Shown here piece after piece: positions 8,241-17,272 of a stretch of DNA of 64,000 nt. A program made the position numbers and the translations under genes. A model generated the notes under the pieces. It did no database searches, was not told where the DNA came from, and was given only the letters and a program-made list of their open reading frames with translations. The DNA is taken from NCBI RefSeq assembly GCF_014284235.1, contig NZ_JACOGD010000008.1, positions 124,001 through 188,000 on the forward strand. Reading direction: 5' to 3'. Positions within the stretch are counted from its first letter, which is position 1, and each line of letters starts with the position of its first letter. This stretch comes from Cognatundibacterium curvum. GTDB lineage: Bacteria; Pseudomonadota; Gammaproteobacteria; Burkholderiales; Burkholderiaceae_D.

Positions 8241-8984
8241 ATGTTCAAGAAGTTTGCTTTAAGACTGGTACTCGCTGCCGCAACCAGTATGGCCAGCGTC
8301 GTCAGCGTTGCCAGTGCCACTACTCCGTTTTCAGATTGCCCTCAGTTTTTTGCCAAAGAAACTGCACCTGTGATTCCGAATGCGCATCAGCTCAACACCC
8401 GGCCTCTGTGTTTTTCCAAGTTTGCGGTCATGCATTCCGGTAAAAGCCGCACCCCATTGTACGTCGCAGAAAAGCTGAACCGGCGCAGTGTGCTGGATGC
8501 CCAGGATAAGGAAAGAACCAATCGTTTCTTTGCCGATGCGCGTTTACCACGCGCAGAACGGGCCGAGCTGGAGGATTACAAAGGTTCTGGTTTTGACCGT
8601 GGTCACATGGCACCGGCTGGTGATATGGCGAGTGATGAAGGCATGGCGCAGAGCTTTTCTCTGGCGAATATGGTGCCGCAAGCGCCGGAAAATAATCGCA
8701 AGACCTGGGCCAATATCGAAAAAGCTGCACGCAAATACGCAATGCGCGCCACCGGCGATGTCTATATCGTGACTGGCCCGGTATTCGACACCCAGCCACA
8801 AACCATAGGCAGGAACCAGGTCTGGGTACCTAAGTATTTATACAAACTGATGTATGACCCGTCTGAAAAACGGGCCTGGGCGTATTGGGTGGAAAACGCT
8901 GACGATGCCAAAGCGGGCAAGCCTATCAGCTATGAAGAACTGGTGAAACGTACCGGCATCCAGTTCCTGCCCGGCATACTGTAA
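8241..8984 (+). CDS. Secreted DNA/RNA non-specific endonuclease
   Basis: A 247-residue nuclease of the NUC1/Serratia beta-beta-alpha-metal family, which cleaves single- and double-stranded DNA and RNA. The N-terminus is a signal peptide (positive FKKFALR, hydrophobic core, Ala-rich cleavage near ASA-TT), so the enzyme is exported. The hallmark DRGH motif is at 119-122, with His122 as general base, and the metal-binding Asn lies in the downstream block NNRKTWANIE. The length is typical. No immunity (NuiA-like) gene is adjacent, consistent with export protecting the cell. It is monocistronic; an imperfect hairpin follows at 9007-9041. Confidence 0.92.
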   Translation: MFKKFALRLVLAAATSMASVVSVASATTPFSDCPQFFAKETAPVIPNAHQLNTRPLCFSKFAVMHSGKSRTPLYVAEKLNRRSVLDAQDKERTNRFFADARLPRAERAELEDYKGSGFDRGHMAPAGDMASDEGMAQSFSLANMVPQAPENNRKTWANIEKAARKYAMRATGDVYIVTGPVFDTQPQTIGRNQVWVPKYLYKLMYDPSEKRAWAYWVENADDAKAGKPISYEELVKRTGIQFLPGIL

Positions 8985-9006
8985 ATCCGACAGCCAGGCT
9001 CAGAAT

Positions 9007-9041
9007 GTGCATAAGGCCAGCATGATGCTGGACTTATTCAC
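9007..9041 (+). terminator. Imperfect hairpin after the nuclease gene
   Basis: CCAGCA/TGCTGG around TGA, extended outward through ATAAG/CTTAT and GTG/CAC with single mismatches. It has no T-run, so terminator function is uncertain; it also sits 50 bases beyond the stop of the convergent hydratase gene. Confidence 0.4.
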
Positions 9042-9091
9042 ATATTCGTTGGTGCGGCGACCGCAAACCTGAGTTACAGCTCAGTGTCAGC

Positions 9092-9868
9092 TTAGTTGAA
9101 CTGACTGAAATCCGGCTTACGTTTTTGGAAGAAGGCCATGAAGGCTTCACGCGCTTCCGGTGCTGCCAGCATCGCAGCGAAATGCTGGTTTTCCTCTGCC
9201 ATCTTGGCTTGTATCGCGGCTGGCTGGTTCGCCTTCATCAGACGTTTAGTGACGCGGATGGAAGCAGCTGGCAAAGCGACCAGTTTAGCAGCAACCTGCT
9301 GCGCATAAGGCAGTAACTCAGCCAAAGGCAATACCTTGTTCACAAAGCCCATCTCCAACGCTTCCTGTGCGCTGAAGGCCTCGCCCAGCATCAGTTTTTC
9401 TGCTGCACGCTGATAACCGACGATTTGCTGGAACACCATGCTGGATGCGAATTCCGGGCACAGACCCAGTTGCGTGAAAGGCATGGACAGCTTGGCATTA
9501 TCGGCCAGATAAATCAGGTCACAATGCATGAGCAGAGTGGTACCGATACCCACTGCTGCGCCGGACACGGCTGCGATGACCGGTTTGCTGGATTCATTCA
9601 GCGCCTGCATGAATTGGTACACCGGCGGTACCGCAGTGCTGGTGGCAAAGCTGCTGGCGTTTTTCATGAAGTCTTCCAGATCATTGCCCGCCGTGAAAAT
9701 CTCTGGCTGGCCGGTGATCAGGATGGCGCGCACTGCGCTATCGGTTTCCGCTGCACGCAAGGCATCGGCCATGGTCTGGTACATGCTTTGGGTGATCGCA
9801 TTCTTTTTTTCCGGACGATTGAACTGTATGGTCAATACGCCTTGTTCGGTCTGAGTCTGAATATCCAT
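9092..9868 (-). CDS. Enoyl-CoA hydratase/isomerase family protein
   Basis: A 258-residue crotonase-fold enzyme acting on acyl-CoA thioesters in beta-oxidation. The N-terminal NRPEKKNAIT block, the GNDLEDF segment that lines the CoA site, and the oxyanion-hole region AAVSGAAVGIGTT followed by LGLCPEFASS are visible. The position normally read as PEGG in classical hydratases is PEFA, which is more like isomerase or broad-specificity members, so the exact reaction is left open. It lies downstream of the thiolase in the same direction, but a strong terminator at 9969-10000 separates them. The length is typical. Confidence 0.9.
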   Translation of the reverse strand: MDIQTQTEQGVLTIQFNRPEKKNAITQSMYQTMADALRAAETDSAVRAILITGQPEIFTAGNDLEDFMKNASSFATSTAVPPVYQFMQALNESSKPVIAAVSGAAVGIGTTLLMHCDLIYLADNAKLSMPFTQLGLCPEFASSMVFQQIVGYQRAAEKLMLGEAFSAQEALEMGFVNKVLPLAELLPYAQQVAAKLVALPAASIRVTKRLMKANQPAAIQAKMAEENQHFAAMLAAPEAREAFMAFFQKRKPDFSQFN

Positions 9869-9968
9869 GTTGTGTCCCGTTATATGTTCTGTGATGTTCT
9901 GTAATGTGTTTGCACGTCTGGCATTGTAGCGTCAGCGGTCAGCGCCTGCGCGGACTTTGGGTCTGAAA

Positions 9969-10000
9969 AAAAACCGCACAAATCGCTCTGTGCGGTTTTT
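9969..10000 (-). terminator. Rho-independent terminator after the thiolase gene
   Basis: AAAAACCGCACA (9969-9980) pairs with TGTGCGGTTTTT (9989-10000) around ATCGCTC. On the minus strand it ends the thiolase transcript 22 bases after the stop codon. Confidence 0.9.
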
Positions 10001-10021
10001 CTCAGAACCCAATGCGGACTA

Positions 10022-11218
10022 TCAGCAGCGTTCGAAAATACCTGCTGCGCCCATACCGGTACCCACGCACATCGTGACCATACCGTATTTCAGGTTGTTA
10101 CGATGCAGCGCATGGATAGTGGTTGCGGAACGGATGGCACCGGTTGCACCGAGTGGATGGCCCAGAGCGATCGCGCCGCCCATAGGATTGACCTTGGCTG
10201 GGTCCAGACCCAGATCCTGCACCACGGCCAGCGATTGTGCTGCAAACGCTTCATTCAGTTCAAACCAGTCGATCTGATCCTGAGTGATGCCAGCGGCACG
10301 GCAAGCAGCCGGAATCGCTTCTTTAGGACCAATACCCATGATTTCCGGTGGTACGCCACGTACTGCGAAAGACGCGAAACGTGCCAGCGGTGTCAGGTTG
10401 AACTGCTTGAGGATTTTTTCGCTAACGATCAGCAAAGCACCTGCGCCGTCGGAAGTCTGGGAGCTGTTACCGGCAGTGACAGAACCTTTGGCAGCGAACA
10501 CTGGCTTCAGACGTGCCAGGCCTTCGATGGTGGTGTCTGGACGTGCGCCTTCATCACGGCTCACAGTGCGGGTTTTCAGTTCGATTTCGCCAGTGATCAG
10601 ATTTGGTACACGGTCGATGATGTCCACGGAAGTGGTTTCTGCATCGAAGTAACCCGCATTCTGCGCAGCGATCGCGCGCTGGTGCGATTGCAGCGCAAAT
10701 GCATCCTGCGCTTCACGCGAGATTTTCCATTGCTGTGCGACTTTTTCAGCTGTCAGACCCATGCCGTAAGCCATGCCGACGTTTTCGTCGTTCAGGATCG
10801 CCATGTTCATGGATGGGTTGCTGCCCATCATAGGCACCATAGACATGGATTCCACACCAGCTGCGATCATCACATCAGCCTGACCAACACGGATACGGTC
10901 CGCTGCCATCGCCACGGCAGTGATACCGGATGCGCAGTAACGGTTGATGGTGACGCCACCGATGGTATTCGGCAAACCAGCCAGCAATACGCCCATACGT
11001 GCCAGATTCAGACCCTGTGCGCCTTCCGGGAAGGAGCAGCCAACAATCGCGTCTTCAACCAGTTTAGGATCCAGATTCGGTACCTGTGCCATAGCCGATT
11101 GCAGTACGCGCACCAGCAGATCATCCGGACGGGTGTTACGGAACATACCGCGACCGGATTTACCGATAGGGGTACGGGTAGCAGAGACGATATACGCGTC
11201 TTGGAGTTGTTTAGTCAT
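10022..11218 (-). CDS. Acetyl-CoA acyltransferase (3-ketoacyl-CoA thiolase)
   Basis: A 398-residue thiolase that cleaves 3-ketoacyl-CoA to acetyl-CoA and a shortened acyl-CoA. The catalytic residues are in place: nucleophile Cys95 in NRYCASG, His354 in GHPLGATG, and the second Cys384 in CVGTGMG. GAGGTAAT precedes the ATG at 11218. It sits between a crotonase and the bifunctional dehydrogenase/hydratase, all on the minus strand, so a role in beta-oxidation (FadA-like) is more likely than in polyhydroxybutyrate synthesis. An inverted-repeat element separates it from the bifunctional gene, so it may have its own promoter. Confidence 0.93.
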   Translation of the reverse strand: MTKQLQDAYIVSATRTPIGKSGRGMFRNTRPDDLLVRVLQSAMAQVPNLDPKLVEDAIVGCSFPEGAQGLNLARMGVLLAGLPNTIGGVTINRYCASGITAVAMAADRIRVGQADVMIAAGVESMSMVPMMGSNPSMNMAILNDENVGMAYGMGLTAEKVAQQWKISREAQDAFALQSHQRAIAAQNAGYFDAETTSVDIIDRVPNLITGEIELKTRTVSRDEGARPDTTIEGLARLKPVFAAKGSVTAGNSSQTSDGAGALLIVSEKILKQFNLTPLARFASFAVRGVPPEIMGIGPKEAIPAACRAAGITQDQIDWFELNEAFAAQSLAVVQDLGLDPAKVNPMGGAIALGHPLGATGAIRSATTIHALHRNNLKYGMVTMCVGTGMGAAGIFERC

Positions 11219-11263
11219 TTTTGATTACCTCAATTCGTTAAGGTCAGCTCAGGCTTAATCTTC

Positions 11264-11381
11264 AAAAACCCCTCACCACAGAGGCACAGAGACACAGAGG
11301 AAAAACAGAGGAAGTCAACACTACAGGGTGCTCTCTGTGCCATCTCTGTGTCTCCGTGTCTCTGTGTCCAAGGGTTTTTGG
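11264..11381. repeat. Intergenic inverted repeat of CACAGAG units
   Basis: The left arm (11264-11312) begins AAAAACCCCTCACCACAGAGG and continues with repeated CACAGAG/ACAGAGG units; the right arm (11330-11381) is its imperfect reverse complement, ending TCCAAGGGTTTTTGG. Transcribed, it would fold into a long imperfect hairpin about 118 bases across. It lies between two beta-oxidation genes and has no coding capacity. It resembles short palindromic intergenic elements that recur in many proteobacterial genomes; copy number here is unknown. Confidence 0.7.
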
Positions 11382-11396
11382 TCTTTAAGCTTTTAA

Positions 11397-13784
11397 TTAG
11401 TTACGTACTGGTTTGCCGGTTTGCATCATGCCCATGATGCGCTCTTGCGTTTTCGGATGATTCAGCAATTCCATAAACGCTTTACGCTCCATATCGAGCA
11501 ACCATTGTTCGCTGACCAGACTGCCATTGTCGATATCGCCACCGCAAACTACTTCTGCAATCATCTTGCCGAGTTTGAAGTCATGCGCAGAGATGAAGCC
11601 ACCGTCACGCATATTGATCAACTGTGCGCCTATGGTCGCGATGCCATGACGGCCAGTGACAGGTACCAGTTTTTTCATCGGTGCGCGGTAGCCTGCATCG
11701 AACATCGCACGAGCCTCTACTTTCGCTACATGCAGCAACTCATAAGGGTTGAACACGATTACGTCGCTATCAGACAGGTAACCCATTTTCTTCGCTTCCA
11801 GCGCAGATTTGGAAACCGCTGCAGTCGCTGCATTGGTGAAGTAGTTCTTCAGGAATTGCAGCAAGTCTGTGCCTTTGGCATCCGCTGCAGCACGTACTGC
11901 GGCTTCTTTCAGACCACCACCGCCAGGAACCAGACCAACGCCGACTTCTACCAGACCGATGTAGGATTCGATCGATGCCACACGCTTCGCAGCATGCATC
12001 ATCAATTCACAACCGCCACCCAGTGCCAGACCGGAGACCGCAGCCACGACCGGGATGTTCGCGTATTTCAGTGCCTGATGGGCATTTTGCAGACGGGAGA
12101 TCGCAGGCTCAATCGCCTTGATGCCACCGGACATGAACAGCGGCAGCATCGCTTGCAGATCAGCACCGGCAGAGAATGCACCGCCATCGGCTGCATCCGC
12201 ACTCCAGATCACCAGACCTTTGAAATTCTTCTCGGCTTCAGCGATGGCTTTTTCCATGCCTTCGATCACGCCTGGGCCAATCACGTGCATCTTGGTTTTC
12301 ATGGACAGGATCAGCACATCATCGTTCTGATGCCAGATGCGGACCGATTCATCTTCGAAGAAAGTCGTGCCTGCATTGGCACCGCTTTCTGCGCCTGCAC
12401 CCAGTACCGGTGCACGGAATACCTGACGGTCATATACCTTGAGTGCAGAGCGTGGTACATAGCTGCTGCTGACTGGCGACCAGGAACCTTCTGCGCTGTG
12501 GACGCCGGTGCGGCCATCGAATACCCAGGCTGGCAATGGTGTGTTGCACAGTGCCTTGCCTGCTTCGATATCTTCTTTGACCCAGCCTGCCACTTCCTGC
12601 CAGCCAGATGCCTGCCAGGTTTCAAACGGACCCACGTTCCAGCCAAAGCCCCAGCGCATTGCGAAGTCGATATCGCGTACATTGTCAGCGATCGTTGCGC
12701 CATGCACAGCGATGTAGTGGAAAGCATCGCGGAAAATCGCCCACAGGAACTGTGCCTGTACATGGCTGGATTCACGCAGAGTCTTCATTTTCTTGACCGG
12801 ATCTTTTTCCTTGAGCATACGCGCAACTACGTCGTCTGCCTTGGCTCCACCCGCTACATATTCGCCGGATGCGAAATCCAGACGCTGGATGTCTTTACCG
12901 ACTTTTTTGTAGAAACCGGCACCGGTCTTGGAACCCAGCGCGCCCGCCGCTACCAGCTTAGCCAATACGTCCGGCGTTTTGTAGACAGCGAAGAAAGGAT
13001 CATCCGCCAGGTTGTCCTGCATGGTTTTGATTACATGACCCATGGTGTCCAGACCAACGACGTCCGCAGTACGGAAAGTACCGGAAGAAGCACGGCCCAG
13101 TTTTTTACCGGTCAGGTCATCCACTACGTCTACGGTCAGACCAAATTTTTCTGCTTCATAGATGGTGGCCAGCATACCGAAAATACCAACGCGGTTAGCG
13201 ATGAAGTTCGGTGTGTCTTTAGCGCGTACCACGCCTTTACCCAGCGTAGTGGTCAGGAAGCCTTCGAGCTGGTCGATGATCTCAGCACGGGTAGACACGG
13301 TAGGTATCAGTTCCACCAAATGCATATAGCGTGGTGGATTGAAGAAGTGTACGCCGCAGAAACGGGCTTTCAGTTCTGCCTCGAAGCCTTCAGACAAGGC
13401 AGTGATGGACAGACCGGAAGTATTCGATGCGAAGATCGCATTTGGCGCAATGTGTGGAGCAACCTTTTTGTACAGGTCATGTTTCCAGTCCATGCGCTCA
13501 GCGATGGCTTCAATAATCAGATCGCAGCCAGCCAGTACATCGAGGTTGTCTTCGTAATTGGCGACTTCGATTAATGCTGCATCATCTTTGTTACCCAAAG
13601 GAGCAGGATTGAGTTTTTTCAGGTTTTCTATCGCGCGCAGAACGATGCCGTTTTTTGGACCTTCTTTTGCTGGCAGATCGAACAGGACTACAGGTACTTT
13701 TGCATTGACGCAGTGAGCGGCAATCTGCGCACCCATCACGCCAGCGCCCAGAACAGCGACTTTTTTAACGATGAAATTGGTCAT
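11397..13784 (-). CDS. Bifunctional 3-hydroxyacyl-CoA dehydrogenase/enoyl-CoA hydratase
   Basis: A 795-residue fusion enzyme for two steps of fatty-acid beta-oxidation. The N-terminal NAD-binding domain has the Rossmann motif VAVLGAGVMGAQIA within residues 7-20, then the dehydrogenase catalytic region with HFFNPPRYMHLVE, and a C-terminal dehydrogenase domain. The C-terminal third is crotonase-like (GLALGGGCELMMHA, GVGLVPGGGG). This order is the reverse of E. coli FadB, where the hydratase comes first. An upstream frame extension to 13895 exists, but GAGGTTAAAA directly before the ATG at 13784 and the family N-terminus support the shorter form. The next gene upstream is the acyl-CoA dehydrogenase. 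Confidence 0.94.
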   Translation of the reverse strand: MTNFIVKKVAVLGAGVMGAQIAAHCVNAKVPVVLFDLPAKEGPKNGIVLRAIENLKKLNPAPLGNKDDAALIEVANYEDNLDVLAGCDLIIEAIAERMDWKHDLYKKVAPHIAPNAIFASNTSGLSITALSEGFEAELKARFCGVHFFNPPRYMHLVELIPTVSTRAEIIDQLEGFLTTTLGKGVVRAKDTPNFIANRVGIFGMLATIYEAEKFGLTVDVVDDLTGKKLGRASSGTFRTADVVGLDTMGHVIKTMQDNLADDPFFAVYKTPDVLAKLVAAGALGSKTGAGFYKKVGKDIQRLDFASGEYVAGGAKADDVVARMLKEKDPVKKMKTLRESSHVQAQFLWAIFRDAFHYIAVHGATIADNVRDIDFAMRWGFGWNVGPFETWQASGWQEVAGWVKEDIEAGKALCNTPLPAWVFDGRTGVHSAEGSWSPVSSSYVPRSALKVYDRQVFRAPVLGAGAESGANAGTTFFEDESVRIWHQNDDVLILSMKTKMHVIGPGVIEGMEKAIAEAEKNFKGLVIWSADAADGGAFSAGADLQAMLPLFMSGGIKAIEPAISRLQNAHQALKYANIPVVAAVSGLALGGGCELMMHAAKRVASIESYIGLVEVGVGLVPGGGGLKEAAVRAAADAKGTDLLQFLKNYFTNAATAAVSKSALEAKKMGYLSDSDVIVFNPYELLHVAKVEARAMFDAGYRAPMKKLVPVTGRHGIATIGAQLINMRDGGFISAHDFKLGKMIAEVVCGGDIDNGSLVSEQWLLDMERKAFMELLNHPKTQERIMGMMQTGKPVRN

Positions 13785-13971
13785 TTTTAACCTCGGTTGA
13801 AATTCGTAAAACAACGAAAAGCAAATTATCTGTGAATGATCTTTTCCCTCAACAGCGGGTTGAACCGACAGGCCGCGCATCGCGCAGCCTGTCAATCCGG
13901 AAGATCATGGTGTGTTATCACACCTCACTACCAACCCGCAGCGTGCAATGCACACCCCGGGTGTTAAAACA

Positions 13972-15762
13972 TCAGAACAAATCTGCTTCAAGCGACAACA
14001 GGTTAGCGGAACCGGAACGTGCCTGACGGATCAGCATCGCTGTTTCAGGATACAGACGGGCGAAGTAGAAACGTACGGTCGCCAGTTTCGCTTTGTAGAA
14101 TGTATCGCCGGAATCCTGTTTTTCCAGAGCGATTTTCGCCATTTGTGCAAAGAAATAGCTGTACACCAGATGACCGACAACGCGCAGGTAAGGCACGGCA
14201 GCAGCGCCGACTTCATCCGGATTCTGGAAGGCTTTCATGCCGATTTCCATGGTCAGCTTAGTGACTTTATCACCCAGCTCAGCCAGCGGTGTCACGAATT
14301 CAGCCAGTGCTTCGTTAGTACCGTTGGCTTCAACAAAGGCTTGTACTTTAGCGCCGAATTTACGCAGTTTTGCACCGTTATCCATCAGGATTTTACGACC
14401 CAGCAAATCGAGCGACTGTACGGTATTGGTACCTTCGTAAATCATGTTAATACGTGCGTCACGGACATACTGTTCCATGCCCCATTCTGCGATAAAGCCG
14501 TGGCCACCGTAGACTTGCAGACATTCAGAAGTCGACGTCCATGCGTTGTCAGTGATGAAGGCTTTGACGATAGGTGTCAGCAGAGCGACTTCGTCAGCGC
14601 AATCTTTACGGGTTGCTTCGTCTGGGTGGTTCAGTTCTTTGTCGAGTTGCAGTGCGACGTAAGAGCAGAATGCGCGCGCACCTTCAGCATAGGCTTTAGC
14701 GGTCAGCAGCATACGGCGTACGTCAGCGTGTACGATGATAGGATCTGCTGGTTTGTCCAATGCTTTCGGGCCGGACAGGCTACGCATCTGAATACGGTCT
14801 TTTGCATACACCAGCGCGTTTTGATACGCGACTTCAGTCAGACCCAGACCTTGCATACCAACACCCAGACGTGCTGCGTTCATGAACACGAACATCGCGT
14901 TCAGACCTTTGTGCGGGCCGCCGATCAGCCAGCCAGTTGCGCCATCCAGATTCATCTGGCAGGTAGAGTTACCGTGGATACCCATTTTTTCTTCGATCGC
15001 GCCGCAGAAAATCGGGTTACGTGCACCGTTAGAACCATCTGCATTCGGCAGGAACTTAGGCACGATGAACAGGGAAATACCTTTCGAACCTTCCGGTGCG
15101 CCTGGCAGACGTGCCAGTACCAGATGGACGATATTGTGTGACATATCGTGTTCACCAGCCGAGATGAAAATCTTAGCGCCAGTGATTTTGTAGGTACCGT
15201 CTTCCTGAGGTTCTGCTTTAGAACGCAGCAGACCCAGATCGGTACCGCAGTGTGGCTCAGTCAGACACATGGTGCCTGTCCATTCGCCGGAAATCAGTTT
15301 AGGCAGGTACAGCGATTTTTGTTCGTCTGTGCCGTGCTCATGAATGCACTCGTAGGCGCCATGGGACAGACCTGGGTACATGGTCCATGCCTGGTTGGCC
15401 GAGTTCAGCATTTCATAGAAAGAGTTGTTGACGACCAGCGGCAAGCCCTGACCACCAAATTCCGGATCGCAGGACAAAGCAGGCCAGCCTGCAGCGATGT
15501 ATTGTTCGTAGGCTTCTTTAAAGCCTTTTGGTGTCTTGACAGTGTGTGTCGCTTTGTCGTGGTGGCAGCCTTCGCGGTCACCGGAATGGTTCAGCGGGAA
15601 CAGTACTTCAGAGGTGAATTTGCCGCCTTCTTCCAGAATCTGGTTGATGATATCGGCATCGACTTCCGCGTGTGCTGGCAATTGCTTGAGCTCGGATTCG
15701 ACATTCAGTAATTCATGCAAAACAAACTGCATATCACGCAATGGAGCGATATATTGACCCAT
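13972..15762 (-). CDS. Acyl-CoA dehydrogenase with C-terminal extension
   Basis: A 596-residue FAD-dependent acyl-CoA dehydrogenase catalysing the first beta-oxidation step. It is longer than the 380-residue short-chain enzymes and belongs to the roughly 600-residue class with an extra N-terminal helical segment and a C-terminal domain. Visible motifs are MCLTEPHCGTDLG (flavin/substrate site), YGGHGFIAEWGMEQYVRDARI, and the catalytic-base Glu in NMIYEGTN. AGGAGATAATC before the ATG is a strong ribosome binding site. A TetR regulator lies immediately upstream on the same strand, an arrangement common for regulated fatty-acid degradation loci in Burkholderiales. Confidence 0.94.
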   Translation of the reverse strand: MGQYIAPLRDMQFVLHELLNVESELKQLPAHAEVDADIINQILEEGGKFTSEVLFPLNHSGDREGCHHDKATHTVKTPKGFKEAYEQYIAAGWPALSCDPEFGGQGLPLVVNNSFYEMLNSANQAWTMYPGLSHGAYECIHEHGTDEQKSLYLPKLISGEWTGTMCLTEPHCGTDLGLLRSKAEPQEDGTYKITGAKIFISAGEHDMSHNIVHLVLARLPGAPEGSKGISLFIVPKFLPNADGSNGARNPIFCGAIEEKMGIHGNSTCQMNLDGATGWLIGGPHKGLNAMFVFMNAARLGVGMQGLGLTEVAYQNALVYAKDRIQMRSLSGPKALDKPADPIIVHADVRRMLLTAKAYAEGARAFCSYVALQLDKELNHPDEATRKDCADEVALLTPIVKAFITDNAWTSTSECLQVYGGHGFIAEWGMEQYVRDARINMIYEGTNTVQSLDLLGRKILMDNGAKLRKFGAKVQAFVEANGTNEALAEFVTPLAELGDKVTKLTMEIGMKAFQNPDEVGAAAVPYLRVVGHLVYSYFFAQMAKIALEKQDSGDTFYKAKLATVRFYFARLYPETAMLIRQARSGSANLLSLEADLF

Positions 15763-15875
15763 GATTATCTCCTGACGGCAAAATTAAATAGTTAAATTTA
15801 CGAAACTAGTGACAGGCATGTCCGGCACATGACAAGCGCCCCTGTCGCTACTGAAAAAAACAGTCTGGTATCGGC

Positions 15876-16499
15876 TTAAGCAGCTTCTCCGACTGGTGCA
15901 TAGCATTCGATCATACGTTCAAAACCTGCCTGGGCCCGGTCGACACTGCCAGGTTTGCGCAAGAAGCGCGCATCGTGGTGTAACGCCAGTATCAGGCCAT
16001 ACATTTCATACACTATCTGCTCCGGATCGACCCCGGCGCGCAAATGCCCAAGCTGAATTGCCTGGGTGGCAGCGCGGTGCAATGCACCCTGCCAGGCTCT
16101 GACCATGCCGACCAGTTCATCCCTGATCGGACCAGGCCGGTCATCGTATTCCGCCGCACCACTGATGTAGATGCAACCGGAAGCGATTTCCACCGTCACG
16201 CGCTTAATCCACAATGCAAACATCGACTGCAGGCGCGGTAAGCCGCGCTCTTCTTTCATACTCGGGTAGAACACTTCCTGCTCGAAGTGATGGTGATACA
16301 GCTTCAGCACTTCGATCTGTAAATCCTCGCGTGAGCCGAAATGGGCAAAAACGCCAGACTTACTCATGTTCATCTTGTCAGCCAGCAAGCCTATAGTCAG
16401 GCCTTCTATGCCGTCACGACTGGCGGCATCCAGAGCCACATCCAGGATAGCCGCGCGGGTCAATTCCCCTTTGCGCATGAATTTCGATGTCATATTCAT
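15876..16499 (-). CDS. TetR/AcrR family transcriptional regulator
   Basis: A 207-residue one-component regulator. The N-terminal helix-turn-helix (residues about 10-55) reads TRAAILDVALDAASRDGIEG then LTIGLLADKMNMSKSGVFAHFGSREDL, a classic TetR DNA-binding domain. The C-terminal ligand domain (about 80-200) is of the type found in fatty-acid regulators (RVTVEIASGCIYISGAAEYDDRPGPIRDEL). Two in-frame ATGs (16499 and 16493) are possible; an extension to 16547 lacks support. It sits directly upstream of the acyl-CoA dehydrogenase, so acyl-CoA sensing is a reasonable inference. A palindrome-like site at 16561-16573 could be its operator. Confidence 0.9.
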   Translation of the reverse strand: MNMTSKFMRKGELTRAAILDVALDAASRDGIEGLTIGLLADKMNMSKSGVFAHFGSREDLQIEVLKLYHHHFEQEVFYPSMKEERGLPRLQSMFALWIKRVTVEIASGCIYISGAAEYDDRPGPIRDELVGMVRAWQGALHRAATQAIQLGHLRAGVDPEQIVYEMYGLILALHHDARFLRKPGSVDRAQAGFERMIECYAPVGEAA

Positions 16500-16560
16500 A
16501 TTACATTGCTTATTTTGAAATGCTTTACGTTTAGCAAAAATATGCAAACGAGTGAATTAA

Positions 16561-16573
16561 TCGAACGCTCGTA
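16561..16573. promoter_or_regulatory. Candidate TetR operator
   Basis: TCGAACGCTCGTA contains an imperfect palindrome (CGAACG/CGCTCG) about 60 bases before the TetR start. Many TetR fatty-acid regulators bind short palindromes of the ACG-NN-CGT kind. A related half-site ACGAGTG lies just before it. Function is inferred. Confidence 0.35.
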
Positions 16574-16716
16574 CTATTAGTCAGAGCGCATGAAAAGTCA
16601 AACTGCTTTCCGCCTTTAGAGGAGAGTATCTATTTGTTTTGCGACAGCGGTATTTCATTGCTTCAGGCTCCGGCTGTTTTTTCAATGTTGTCTGTGATTG
16701 CAAGCGTCCCGGCGAC

Positions 16717-17094
16717 TCAGGAACGGTCAAAGTCGAGCTGACGGCGATCCCGCTTGGTCGGTCGTCCCTGTATCGCAGCGGCCGGTTCGCGGTAATACTT
16801 GCGGTTCTCAGCCTGGGTGTGACGGCGCGCCAGGCTGTCCTCGGTTTCCTGATACATGGTCTGCGCCACCGCTGCTGGCCCGCGCATTTCAAGGATGCGC
16901 AGGACATGGATTTCCCAGGTTTGCTCACCATGGGTAACCTGGATCAAATCGCCGGGTTTAACGCTGTGCGCCGGTTTAACTCTTTGTTCATTCTGTAACA
17001 CGCGGCCTAATTCAACGGCGTGGGTGGCCAGACTGCGGGTTTTAAAAAAACGCGCAGCCCAGAGCCATTTATCAATACGGGTGGTGTCTGTCAT
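16717..17094 (-). CDS. RNA-binding S4 domain protein (HslR/Hsp15-like)
   Basis: A 125-residue protein of the Hsp15 family, which in E. coli binds stalled 50S subunits carrying nascent-chain tRNA. The S4 RNA-binding fold begins at the N-terminus (RIDKWLWAARFFKTRSLATH) and continues through GDLIQVTHGEQTWEIHV. The C-terminal tail is rich in Arg/Lys (RPTKRDRRQLD), typical of the family. The ATG at 17094 is chosen because homologues start at this point, although no clear Shine-Dalgarno precedes it; the frame stays open to 17184. Monocistronic. Confidence 0.88.
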   Translation of the reverse strand: MTDTTRIDKWLWAARFFKTRSLATHAVELGRVLQNEQRVKPAHSVKPGDLIQVTHGEQTWEIHVLRILEMRGPAAVAQTMYQETEDSLARRHTQAENRKYYREPAAAIQGRPTKRDRRQLDFDRS

Positions 17095-17272
17095 GGGGAT
17101 AGGTAAAACGAAGGTGGCGCAGTCAGTGCTGACGGACAGCCAGGCTGCGCAAAATTTTCGTACGTTCATTCTATTTTGAAGCAATGTATTGCAGCCTCAG
17201 ATGAATTACAAGCCATTTCTGTGCTGCATCAGCGCTAGTACCAACAGCCGACGCAGCTGACGCCGGCATGGC

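Noticed and set aside
8241..8984. Secreted nuclease as a toxin of a toxin-immunity pair
   Set aside because: It has an ordinary signal peptide, no toxin delivery domain and no adjacent immunity gene.
11264..11381. Inverted repeat as an insertion sequence
   Set aside because: Only about 118 bases, no transposase frame and no target-site duplication could be recognised.
11421..13574. A 717-codon open frame on the plus strand
   Set aside because: It is exactly antisense to the bifunctional beta-oxidation gene; its translation is rich in His, Cys, Gln and Arg without domains, and it has no ribosome binding site.
13912..15141. A 409-codon open frame on the plus strand
   Set aside because: Antisense shadow of the acyl-CoA dehydrogenase gene.
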